Assembly: GCA_020637755.1 (NCBI GenBank)
Contig: JACKJW010000003.1
Location: forward strand, 62,001-126,000
DNA length: 64,000 nt
Direction: 5' to 3'
DNA from: Brucellaceae bacterium
GTDB lineage: Bacteria; Pseudomonadota; Alphaproteobacteria; Rhizobiales; Rhizobiaceae
The notes below the pieces were generated by a model. It had not been told where the DNA came from. It ran no database searches and saw nothing but the letters and a program-made list of their open reading frames with translations. The translations under genes were made by a program, and so were the position numbers. This document shows, piece after piece, positions 8,681-16,728 of this stretch (positions are counted from its first letter, which is position 1; each line of letters starts with the position of its first letter).

Positions 8681-10027
8681 ATGCGTCCGCTCATCATGGC
8701 CCTGGCCCTCCTGGCCGCCGGACCGGCTGTTGCCGGCAACGGCGAGCCCGTGGCTGCGCCCGCAGCCGGGGTGAAACTCGCCCAGGACGACGGCAAGCCT
8801 GTCGCTTCCGATCCGCAATTGCGGATCGAGCAGGCCTTCTCCAAGGCCCCTGGCACGAGCATCGAGCAGAAGATCGGCCAGATGGTGCTGATCGGCTTCA
8901 ACGGCGATACCGTTGACAACAAGGCCTTCAAGCGTACGCGCGCCCAGCTGGAAAAAGGCGAGATCACCGGCGTCATCTATCTCAAGCGCAACATCCGCAA
9001 TGCCGCCTCCGTCAAGGCGATGAATGCGGAGTTGCAGATTGCCGCAGGCGATCTGCCGCCGCTGATTTCCATCGATCAGGAAGGCGGGCGCATTGAACGC
9101 CTGACCTCGGCGGTCGGCTTCCCCGAAACGCCGTCCGCCGCGCGCATGGCGGCCAGCGTAGATCCGCGCGGCGCGCTGGAGGCCTATGGCCGCATGGCCG
9201 CCAACCTGAAGGCCTGGGGCTTCAACCTCAATTTCGGACCCGTCGTCGACCTCAACGTCAATGCGTCCAACCCGATCATCGGCAAGCTGGGCCGGTCCTA
9301 TTCCGCTGACCCCGCCAAGGTGGCCGATTACGCCTCGGCCTTCGTCAATGGCCATCGGCAACATCGCGTGCTGACCGCGCTGAAGCACTTTCCGGGGCAT
9401 GGTTCTTCCACACGCGACAGCCACAAGGGTGCGGTGGATGTCACCGCCAGCTGGACGCCGCAGGAACTGGAACCCTTCCGCTCGCTCATCCGCGGCAAGG
9501 ATGCCGATCTCGTCATGAGTGGCCATGTGCACAATGGGCAATTGCAGGCCAAGGGCGACAAGGCGCCCATGTCGCTGTCGCCAGCGCTCGCCAGGAGTCT
9601 GCGCGGTGATCTGAAGTTCAATGGTGTCATCATCACCGACGACATGCAGATGGATGCGGTCCACGGGGCCTATTCGCTGGCCAATGCGGTGCTGCGCGCG
9701 GTGAAGGCCGGCAATGACATCATGATCTTCGCCAACGACAAGCATGCTGATCCGGACATTCCCGGCAAGGTCGCCTTGATCCTCAAGGAAGCCGCTGCAA
9801 AGGACCCCGCCGTGCGCCGGGCCATCGATGCGTCCTATGCGCGGATCGTGCGCATGAAGAACTGGCTGCTGACAACCAATTCCATCGCGGCCTCCGCCCG
9901 GGTGAACCCGGATACGCAGGCGCTGCGTGATCTGTCGGCCTCGACCCGTGCGGTCCTGTCGGCCGAACTGATGCAGGCCAACCGGCGCGACGTGCGCCTT
10001 GCGCTGCCCGGCGGCGTGCTGTTTTAG
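8681..10027 (+). CDS. Exported glycoside hydrolase family 3 protein (beta-N-acetylhexosaminidase, NagZ-like)
   Basis: The 448-residue protein has a signal peptide (MRPLIMALALLAAG...). The GH3 signature KHFPGHG is followed by a DSH, the NagZ-type His-containing loop acting as acid/base, and later ITDDMQMDA supplies the nucleophile Asp. Cytosolic NagZ removes GlcNAc from muropeptides; the signal peptide here predicts action in the periplasm. The start at 8681 begins the signal sequence, whereas the upstream in-frame TTG at 8651 adds an unlikely charged leader. It sits between two caspase-family genes, linking these to cell-wall turnover. Confidence 0.88.
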   Translation: MRPLIMALALLAAGPAVAGNGEPVAAPAAGVKLAQDDGKPVASDPQLRIEQAFSKAPGTSIEQKIGQMVLIGFNGDTVDNKAFKRTRAQLEKGEITGVIYLKRNIRNAASVKAMNAELQIAAGDLPPLISIDQEGGRIERLTSAVGFPETPSAARMAASVDPRGALEAYGRMAANLKAWGFNLNFGPVVDLNVNASNPIIGKLGRSYSADPAKVADYASAFVNGHRQHRVLTALKHFPGHGSSTRDSHKGAVDVTASWTPQELEPFRSLIRGKDADLVMSGHVHNGQLQAKGDKAPMSLSPALARSLRGDLKFNGVIITDDMQMDAVHGAYSLANAVLRAVKAGNDIMIFANDKHADPDIPGKVALILKEAAAKDPAVRRAIDASYARIVRMKNWLLTTNSIAASARVNPDTQALRDLSASTRAVLSAELMQANRRDVRLALPGGVLF

Positions 10028-10191
10028 CGCCGGTCTGCCCTCTGCCCCGCTTTGGCCCGGCGCCGCCCGCGACCATCGCGCAGATGTGACCGGCACAAAT
10101 CCCCGGCGCCCATTTTTTCTGTCACAAGCGATTGCATGAGCCGCCGCCGTCGTTATCCTGTCGCACCAAGGGGCAGTGCAGGAGCGAAACC

Positions 10192-11409
10192 ATGGGTCTT
10201 TCCAGGATTTTGGCACTGGCGGTGCTTCTTGCCGCCCTTTGCGGCGGGCCGGTTCTGGCCGGAGGGAAATATGCCCTCGTCGTCGGCAATTCCGATTACC
10301 AGCGCGCCGGAAAATTACCCAATGCGTCCAGCGATGCCGAGCTGATCGCTGCCAAGCTCGCCTCGGTCGGCTTCGAGGTCGACAAGGTGATCGACGCCAG
10401 TGAGGATGCGCTGGGCGAAGCGCTCGACAAGATGGCAAAGCGGGTGGAAGGCGTCGATGCCGTGGCGCTCTACTATGCCGGCCATGGCTTGCAGAAGGAT
10501 GGTGTGAACTATCTCGTGCCCGTCGATGCCAAGCTGGAGACCGAGACGGCGATCGAACGGGAGACGCTGAGCCTGCAAAGCTTCCTTGATGTCATGGAAC
10601 GCGCACCCATCGGGCTGGTCTTCCTGGATGCCTGCCGCAACAACCCCTTTGCCGAGGCGCTGCTCCAGACGACCAGCAGTTCAGGCCGTTCCGCCAATGT
10701 CGGGCGCGGGCTGGCCGTGGTGCGTCCGCGCGGCGATCTGCTCGTGACCTTTGCGACCCTCCCCAATACGGTTGCCTCCGATGGCGCGCTCGGCAATTCA
10801 CCTTTTGCCCGCGCGCTCGCCAGCCACATGACCGTACCGGATGTGGAAATCTCGGTGCTGATGAAGCGTGTCACCAAGGATGTGATGGACGAGACCAAGG
10901 GCACCCAGCGTCCCCAGCAGCTTTCCCAGATGCAGCGCGAATTCTATTTCCAGCGCAGCACGAAGGACGATACCAAGGTGGAGCGCGATGAGGGTGTGCG
11001 TACGATCCTGTCTGTCTATCCGGCGCATGTGAAGACCGGCGAGGAAATCTCGGTTCTGGCCGAGGTGCCGATGGCCTGCCAGCCGTCCTTCCTCAACCTG
11101 TCGCCCAGCCGCAAGGTGGCACCCATTCCGGCGAAATTCTTCAAGCAGACCGACCTTGGCGCAGGCCGCAACCATTTCGAGATATCGCCCGGCTCCCGCT
11201 ACGGACTGATCGTGCAGGAGGAGGACGAGCGTGGCCGCAACCTCATCGGTTTCTTCTGCGTTCCGCCCGGCCTTGAGGACAAGGAGGACACGATCGGCAT
11301 CATCCGTGAACTGGATGCCAAGCTGTCCGCAGGCACCATGGCGGGCACCGTCAGCTTCAAGACCTTTGAGAACATCGCTTTCCGGTTCAACCCATTCGAC
11401 ATCCATTGA
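10192..11409 (+). CDS. Exported caspase-family protein
   Basis: The 405-residue protein has a signal peptide (about 1-23). The caspase-like domain at about 25-260 has dyad His98 (YYAGHGLQ) and Cys148 (FLDACRNNPF). A C-terminal beta-rich region of about 130 residues (VYPAHVKTGEEISVL onward) may be a DUF4384-like or immunoglobulin-like module; that reading is uncertain. Start chosen at 10192, preceded by AGGAG; the longer frame from 10132 lacks a signal. It is convergent with the long minus-strand envelope operon. Confidence 0.88.
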   Translation: MGLSRILALAVLLAALCGGPVLAGGKYALVVGNSDYQRAGKLPNASSDAELIAAKLASVGFEVDKVIDASEDALGEALDKMAKRVEGVDAVALYYAGHGLQKDGVNYLVPVDAKLETETAIERETLSLQSFLDVMERAPIGLVFLDACRNNPFAEALLQTTSSSGRSANVGRGLAVVRPRGDLLVTFATLPNTVASDGALGNSPFARALASHMTVPDVEISVLMKRVTKDVMDETKGTQRPQQLSQMQREFYFQRSTKDDTKVERDEGVRTILSVYPAHVKTGEEISVLAEVPMACQPSFLNLSPSRKVAPIPAKFFKQTDLGAGRNHFEISPGSRYGLIVQEEDERGRNLIGFFCVPPGLEDKEDTIGIIRELDAKLSAGTMAGTVSFKTFENIAFRFNPFDIH

Positions 11410-11528
11410 GGCAAGGGGGCAGCGCCTGCATCAGGGGTCCGCAAGAATATGGGGGTGCCGGGCGGCAAGTCCGCGCCTCTGTCTGTTGGAGCCAGCCGCC
11501 CGCCGCCGGGATGCTGCCGCGCCCGGCG

Positions 11529-12977
11529 CTATTGGCCGCTGCTCTCGTCCAGCCGGTACTGGAGCAGGTAGGGATAGACGAAGCGCGCCGAAAGCCAGCC
11601 GCGACCGGATCCGGTGTCCACCTCATACCAGACAGCCTGGAAGTCCGGCAGCAACTGGCAGCCGGTGATGTCGACCTTCTGGCCCGGTTGCAGCTTGCCG
11701 ATGACACCGGCCTTCAGGTCAGGACTTTCCCGGAAATTGACCTCGCGTGAAACCCGGCCCGGATGCTTCCTGGTCTTGTCGGCAAAGTTGTTCCACATGA
11801 TGTCGGGATGCAACTTGCCATCCACGCAGCCATAGGCATCACCGATCATGCCGGCGGTCACCGGATAGGTACCGACCGGCTTTCCGGGGCACCAGCCCAC
11901 GTCGAATTCGTCCGCCGGCCGGTAGCCATCGGCGCATTGGCGGCTGCCGCGCCAGACCGAAGCCTGGAGGCGCTTGTCCGGCCCGGCCATGATGGCACAG
12001 GCAAATCCGCCATTGGTGCCCGACGAAAACCACGTCGTCTGGCCTTCCGGCGCCTCCAGCGGTTTCGGCTCCTCAGGCGGGTCCACCGTGCCGAACTCCA
12101 GCTCCGCGCCCGACTTGTAGGCCCGGCCATGGACAATCAGCGTGTTGCAGAGCCGGGCGGCACCCGCCTCGTCCAGCCCGTAGGCATAGGCCGGGTGGGC
12201 GAGCAGGCCGCGCGAGACAGGAGAAAAGCCCATCTGCCAGGCCTCCACATTGCCCTGCAGGTAAAAGAAACTGTCCTGCGTGCGATGCTTCAACGCCTCG
12301 CGGAACAGCGAAGGCGGGTTGGCGCCGCCATTCAGCAACCGGCTGTAGGCCGCCGAAATGTCATAGGAGAGGTTCAGTACCTGCCCCACTTCCGCCTGCT
12401 GAGTGGCCTTTTCGGACGGCAGGAAGCCCATGTGGAAGCCCACCTGCGCACCGTGCTCGATGAAGCGTGTGTCGGCCTGGTCTGCATGGACCAGATCGAC
12501 CGAGAGCGCAAAGGCGATCGCGCAGGCAGAAAGGCATTGCGCGCCGCCGATCACATACACACCCTTGATGCCGGGGTCCTGGCCTTCCAGGTCGTAGCGC
12601 AGGACCTCGGCGATCTTGAACCCTTCCAGGAAGCTTCCGCCGGGGCTCTCGAACACGATCACCTTGTTGTAGCTTGGAGATTTCTCGATGACGGCCTTCA
12701 GCTTCTCCGCATCCCCCGTCTCGATCGCGCCGGAGAGGTGGATGACGGTCAGGTCGGAACCGAGCGCGCTCAGGCGGGCTGTTTGCGCCAGTTGCTCGGC
12801 ACTGCGCAGATTGCCGATGACCGAGGACGGACCTTCCGCCGGGTAGATGCGCTGGAGAGCGGTGATGTGTTCCGCGAGATCGGGCCGGAATTCGACCTCC
12901 GCGCAGGAAGCGCCACCGGCGGCCAGTGCCAGCCCGCCCGTCAAACCGGCGCGAAGCCGGCCAGCCCATGAAGTCAT
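11529..12977 (-). CDS. Periplasmic ClpP/crotonase-fold serine protease-like protein with C-terminal SH3 domain
   Basis: The 482-residue protein has a signal peptide (about 1-26). A ClpP-like domain (COG3904-type periplasmic protein) contains SPGGSFLEG (111-119), an oxyanion-loop feature, then AQCLSACAIA with probable nucleophile Ser150, and GFHMGF with His182. The C terminus, VNFRESPDLKAGVIGKL onward (about 415-475), is a bacterial SH3 domain, usually a peptidoglycan or protein-binding module. It is the last gene of the minus-strand operon; the upstream OmpA gene ends one base before its start codon. Proteolytic activity is inferred from the Ser and His positions. A homologous but highly diverged protein is encoded at 57433-58815. 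Confidence 0.78.
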   Translation of the reverse strand: MTSWAGRLRAGLTGGLALAAGGASCAEVEFRPDLAEHITALQRIYPAEGPSSVIGNLRSAEQLAQTARLSALGSDLTVIHLSGAIETGDAEKLKAVIEKSPSYNKVIVFESPGGSFLEGFKIAEVLRYDLEGQDPGIKGVYVIGGAQCLSACAIAFALSVDLVHADQADTRFIEHGAQVGFHMGFLPSEKATQQAEVGQVLNLSYDISAAYSRLLNGGANPPSLFREALKHRTQDSFFYLQGNVEAWQMGFSPVSRGLLAHPAYAYGLDEAGAARLCNTLIVHGRAYKSGAELEFGTVDPPEEPKPLEAPEGQTTWFSSGTNGGFACAIMAGPDKRLQASVWRGSRQCADGYRPADEFDVGWCPGKPVGTYPVTAGMIGDAYGCVDGKLHPDIMWNNFADKTRKHPGRVSREVNFRESPDLKAGVIGKLQPGQKVDITGCQLLPDFQAVWYEVDTGSGRGWLSARFVYPYLLQYRLDESSGQ

Positions 12978-12978
12978 G

Positions 12979-13671
12979 TCAATTGACCTTCACCAGGACG
13001 ATCTGCACCCGCCGGTTTTGCGGGCCGTAGGGATCGGCGAAATCCTTCAGCTTGCGCGATCCGAGCCCCGTGGCGATCATCTGGGCCGACGGCAGGCCTG
13101 CCGACGCCTGGATGAAATTGGAGACCGCGCGTGCCCGCCGTGCTGACAGGTTGTCATTGTAGTCGGGCGATCCCTTGGCATCTGTATGGCCGAGGAAGGC
13201 AAAGCGGTAATCCTGGAACTTCGCGCCCTTGAGCACATTGGCCAGCTCCACGAGCTTGGCATACTGGTCCGGCCGGACTTCCGCCGAATCGTAGTCGAAC
13301 AGGATCTCGATATCTATGGAGGGAAGCGCCTGCGCGGTGTCGGCAGGCATTCCGGCGGCTGTGTTGTCCTTGGCCTGTGCGGCCTTGGCTTTCTTGGCGT
13401 CCTCATGATCGATCACGCCAAGATTGACCACGTCGTCGAGCGAGAAATTCGTCTTGGTCTTGAATTCCTTGCTGGTGCAATTGGCCTGGTCAAGCAGGCA
13501 CTTTTCCATTTCGCTCGATGGCGCACGCGCCTGCGCTGTGTCCGTGACGGGTTTCGCTCCGGTGGTCTTCTTCGTTCCGAGGTCGAAGTCCTCCAGCGTG
13601 ATTGTCGATTGCGCAAACGCAGGTCCGGCGGCAAGGCATGCCAGCGCGGCGAGGGTGGTCAGGCGGGTCAT
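12979..13671 (-). CDS. OmpA-family peptidoglycan-associated protein
   Basis: The 230-residue protein has a signal peptide (MTRLTTLAALACLAAG). A C-terminal OmpA/MotB-like domain at about 125-230 has FDYDSAEVRPDQ, GHTDAKGSPDYN and a LSARRARAV motif, which binds diaminopimelate of peptidoglycan. The N-terminal region is short and contains two Cys residues that could form a disulfide. GGAAGGGAA precedes the start. It sits between a second OmpA gene and the ClpP-like gene, all co-directional and nearly contiguous. Confidence 0.88.
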   Translation of the reverse strand: MTRLTTLAALACLAAGPAFAQSTITLEDFDLGTKKTTGAKPVTDTAQARAPSSEMEKCLLDQANCTSKEFKTKTNFSLDDVVNLGVIDHEDAKKAKAAQAKDNTAAGMPADTAQALPSIDIEILFDYDSAEVRPDQYAKLVELANVLKGAKFQDYRFAFLGHTDAKGSPDYNDNLSARRARAVSNFIQASAGLPSAQMIATGLGSRKLKDFADPYGPQNRRVQIVLVKVN

Positions 13672-13702
13672 TGCGGTTCCCTTCCTTTCACGGTTGGTGG
13701 CC

Positions 13703-14302
13703 TCAGCCGTCCATGTTGACGATCTCGACGCGGCGGTTGACGCCGCTTTCCGGATCGTACTGGTCCTTCAGGCGTTCCTCGCCGAAGCCGATGGCGATGA
13801 GGCGTTTCTCGTCAATGTAGAAGCGCTCGATCAGATAGTCACGCACGGCAAAGGCGCGGCGTTCCGAAAGGTCCAGATTGTAGGCATCCGACCCCTTGGC
13901 ATCGGTGTGGCCGTTCAGCAAGAAGCGCGCATGGCCGAGCTTCTCGCCCGAAAGCGCCTCGCCGATCACGTTCAGCACCGGGATGGATTCCGGCAGGATA
14001 CGGTCGCTGTCGAAAGCGAAGCGGATCTCGAAATCCATCTTCGGCGGCTTGTAGGTGTCGATCACCTCGGCCGCCTTCTTCTTGAGGTTTATCTTCAACC
14101 CGCGTGACTGGATGAGCTCGTCGCGCGCGGACTCAGGCACGGCGGTGGCGGGCTTGGCGCCCAGTGACCGCGTGGCCGGCTTCTTGTCGCCGCCAAGGCC
14201 CTGCTCGATGGCTTCCTTGTTCAGGCCCTGCGCCCCGGCTACGCCCATCATCAGGCACAGCGCAAAAGCGGTGAGCGATGCGGATTTGAAAAGTCGTGAC
14301 AT
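13703..14302 (-). CDS. OmpA-family peptidoglycan-associated protein
   Basis: The 199-residue protein has a signal peptide (about 1-24). Its OmpA-like domain (about 90-195) has FAFDSDRILPES, GHTDAKGSDAYN and LSERRAFAV motifs. It is a paralogue of the next gene, and the pair probably arose by tandem duplication. AAAGGAGAG lies upstream. It probably anchors to the cell wall from the periplasm or outer membrane. Confidence 0.88.
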   Translation of the reverse strand: MSRLFKSASLTAFALCLMMGVAGAQGLNKEAIEQGLGGDKKPATRSLGAKPATAVPESARDELIQSRGLKINLKKKAAEVIDTYKPPKMDFEIRFAFDSDRILPESIPVLNVIGEALSGEKLGHARFLLNGHTDAKGSDAYNLDLSERRAFAVRDYLIERFYIDEKRLIAIGFGEERLKDQYDPESGVNRRVEIVNMDG

Positions 14303-14323
14303 GGCGTCTCTCCTTTGTTGCGG

Positions 14324-15175
14324 TCAGGACTTCGGCACTTCGGGCGCCGCCGTGACCGGAAAATCGAAGTGCCGGCCCTTGAAGGGCTCGGCGGTGAAGC
14401 GGAAATGCCACCATTCCCGCGCGTAGTTGGCGAAGCCGGCGGCCGTCATGGCCTTCAGCAGACGGATGCGGTTGGCGCGCGCTTGCGCCCCGATGCCCTT
14501 GGCTGCCGTGTGGCTTGCCGGATCGAAAAAGTCGAAGGCTGTCCCCATGGCAAGCGGTTCGGCCTTGCCGCCCGGCCCGAGGCGCGCGAGCGTCAGGTCC
14601 ACCGTGCCGCCCGCCGAATGGCCCGAGCGCGCCGCGAGATAGCCTTCCACGACAAGCCGCGTTGCCGGCACCCTGGGATGATAGGTGGCGTTGGTTCCCT
14701 TGCGCTTCTGCATGGCCGCCACCATCGCCCTGACTGCGCGGGCCGGGCGGTAGCAATCGAGCATCACCAGCGTCAGCCCCTCGGCCTTCAGCCCGGCCTG
14801 CACCCTGGCCAACGCCTTGGCTGCCGGATCGGCGAGGATGCAGCTAGCGCCCTCGTAGCCGGGCACCCGCGCTCCGGTGAAGTTTTTTGCGCCCGCATAG
14901 CGCATGTCCTGCACGATCGAAGGATCGACCGCCGCCAGGTGGACGAAGCCCTTGGGCAGTGCGGGCCGTGCCGCGGCCGGCTGCGGTTTGGCCGCGGGTT
15001 CCCTCGCGGTCCCGGTTCCGGGCGCGGCCGTATCGACCGTCTTTTCGGTGGCCGGCGAGGCCGTCTCTTCCAGCGGGATTGGCTTGGCAGCGGGCAGGTC
15101 CTCTGCGCGGAGCGGCAGCGCGGCCAGCAGCACGGGCGCCACCAGCAGGCCGAACGTGGCGGCGCGGGCGGCCAT
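14324..15175 (-). CDS. Exported M15D-type D-Ala-D-Ala dipeptidase (VanX/DdpX-like)
   Basis: The 283-residue protein has a signal peptide. After a Pro/Ala-rich stretch (about 30-75) comes an M15 domain with the zinc site SGHSAGGTVDLTL (His and Asp ligands) and a late EWWHFRF (catalytic Glu and third ligand His), plus CYRPARA, a VanX-type substrate Arg region. It should cut D-Ala-D-Ala or related dipeptides released from the wall. The ATG at 15175 overlaps the stop codon of the upstream caspase gene as TGATG, implying coupled translation; an in-frame GTG lies directly before it. Confidence 0.85.
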   Translation of the reverse strand: MAARAATFGLLVAPVLLAALPLRAEDLPAAKPIPLEETASPATEKTVDTAAPGTGTAREPAAKPQPAAARPALPKGFVHLAAVDPSIVQDMRYAGAKNFTGARVPGYEGASCILADPAAKALARVQAGLKAEGLTLVMLDCYRPARAVRAMVAAMQKRKGTNATYHPRVPATRLVVEGYLAARSGHSAGGTVDLTLARLGPGGKAEPLAMGTAFDFFDPASHTAAKGIGAQARANRIRLLKAMTAAGFANYAREWWHFRFTAEPFKGRHFDFPVTAAPEVPKS

Positions 15176-16719
15176 CACTCCACCCTCATTTCGCTGATGG
15201 CCGTGTCCTTGTACTTCGTGCCGGAAAAGACCGAGCGGATCGACAGGGAAAACCAGTCGGTCTCGCCGAGCCAGCTGAGATCGACCGCTTGCCAGTCGCC
15301 ATTGTCGGAAAGCTGGAAGCCGCGCTTCTCGCCGCTCGCACCCTGGATGATCAGCGTCGAGACACGGTTGTTCTTGGCGTAAATATCGGCGTTCTTGTTG
15401 TAACCGTTGGCAAGGATCAGCCGGTTCAACTGGCGGGGACCTTCATAGCGTACCACGATCGTCTCGCCGATACCGTCGCCCTTGACACCTTCCACCCAAG
15501 CCGTCGCCATGTTGCCGTCGGTCAGGTTCACGCCGCCGTAGCGGTTGCCGAATTGCGGGTCGAGGATGGACGAGACACAAAGCCTGCCGCCCGAAAGGGC
15601 GCGGCTGGCATTGGTGCATTTCTGGTTGCGTCCGGCCGATGGCGGAGGAAGGCTCGCCAGTCTTTGCTCGGGCTGCGGCGCAGGCGCTGGCTTCGGCGCG
15701 GGTTTGGGTGCCTGCGCCGCCTGCAATTTCGCAAGCGCGGCCTTGGCCAGCGTCACATAGAAATTGTTGCTGTCCGATCCGTATTCGGCCAGGAACGCGC
15801 CCCAGGCCGCCTCGCTGTCCATCTGGCGGGCCAGCTCGAACTTGCGCACCATGCCGCTTTCGGCAGACGGTGAGGGGGCAGGCTGTGGGGCAGGCGACTT
15901 GCCGTCGCCGGGCGTGAAGTAGAAGTCACCGGTGACGGAACTGGTCTCCCATGGCACCTGCCGGTCGCCGGTCGCTGCCAGCACATCGCGGCGCGTCGCC
16001 TTGAAGACCGATTCCACCGTGCGGCCCTGACCCTGGCGGATCGCCTGCGTCAGAGCCAGCGTGTAGGGGGAGTTGTTGCCCGCGCCGTCCAGCGCCACAT
16101 CGCCCGGTGCCGTCGCATAGGCGATCAGCGTGCCCTTGGGCGCATCCACCGGGGCAAGCCCGCGTGATACGGCACGGAAGGACCGCGCGAACGGATTGTT
16201 GCGGCACGCATCGAGAATCACGATGTTGATCTTCGAATTGGCTGAATTCATGACCTGAAGGAAATCATTGACGTTGATGCCTTCCAGGTCGATCTCGTCC
16301 TCGCTGTCGATGCGGGCATTGACCGGGACGAGGTAGTTCTCGCCCTTCACCTGGACGCCGTGGCCGGCATAGAAGAACAGTCCGGCATCGACATCTCCCC
16401 CGCGCAGCGCCCGGCCGAATTCCAGCAGCGCGCGCTTCATGCTCGCCTGGTCGGCATCTGTCAGCCGGGTCACGGTGAAGCCGGTTGCTTCCAGCGTCTC
16501 GGCCATCAGCGCGGCGTCGGAGGGCGGATTGGGCAGGGGGGAGGTGTTCTGGTAGGCGCCGTTTCCGATGACGAGCGCAATGCGGTCACCGGCGAGCGCA
16601 GGCCCGCCGGCAACAAGCGTGAGCAGCATCAGGGCCGCCGGGCCAATCGGCCGAAGCCGGGTGGCCACCGCCCTGGCGGCGGCCTGTCCCGGTTCGGTGA
16701 TGTTCCGGCAGTAACCCAT
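15175..16719 (-). CDS. Exported caspase-family protein with C-terminal NADase-type glycan-binding (discoidin-like) domain
   Basis: The 514-residue protein has a basic leader and a hydrophobic signal segment at about 25-43. The caspase-like domain (about 45-270) has dyad His120 (FFYAGHGVQ) and Cys172 (ILDACRNNPF). A Pro/Ala-rich linker and a short helical repeat follow. The C-terminal module at about 375-510 (CVSSILDPQFGN, LTDGNMATAWVEG, RLILANGYNK) matches the pattern I associate with the NADase-type glycan-binding domain, a discoidin-like fold. GAGGAGG precedes the ATG. It lies directly downstream of the tetraheme cytochrome (9-base gap) and is coupled to the VanX-like gene. Confidence 0.85.
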   Translation of the reverse strand: MGYCRNITEPGQAAARAVATRLRPIGPAALMLLTLVAGGPALAGDRIALVIGNGAYQNTSPLPNPPSDAALMAETLEATGFTVTRLTDADQASMKRALLEFGRALRGGDVDAGLFFYAGHGVQVKGENYLVPVNARIDSEDEIDLEGINVNDFLQVMNSANSKINIVILDACRNNPFARSFRAVSRGLAPVDAPKGTLIAYATAPGDVALDGAGNNSPYTLALTQAIRQGQGRTVESVFKATRRDVLAATGDRQVPWETSSVTGDFYFTPGDGKSPAPQPAPSPSAESGMVRKFELARQMDSEAAWGAFLAEYGSDSNNFYVTLAKAALAKLQAAQAPKPAPKPAPAPQPEQRLASLPPPSAGRNQKCTNASRALSGGRLCVSSILDPQFGNRYGGVNLTDGNMATAWVEGVKGDGIGETIVVRYEGPRQLNRLILANGYNKNADIYAKNNRVSTLIIQGASGEKRGFQLSDNGDWQAVDLSWLGETDWFSLSIRSVFSGTKYKDTAISEMRVE

Positions 16720-16728
16720 GATGCCTCC

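Noticed and set aside
12970..14302. Two OmpA genes as one frameshifted gene
   Set aside because: Each has its own signal peptide, ribosome site and full C-terminal OmpA domain, so they are separate paralogues.
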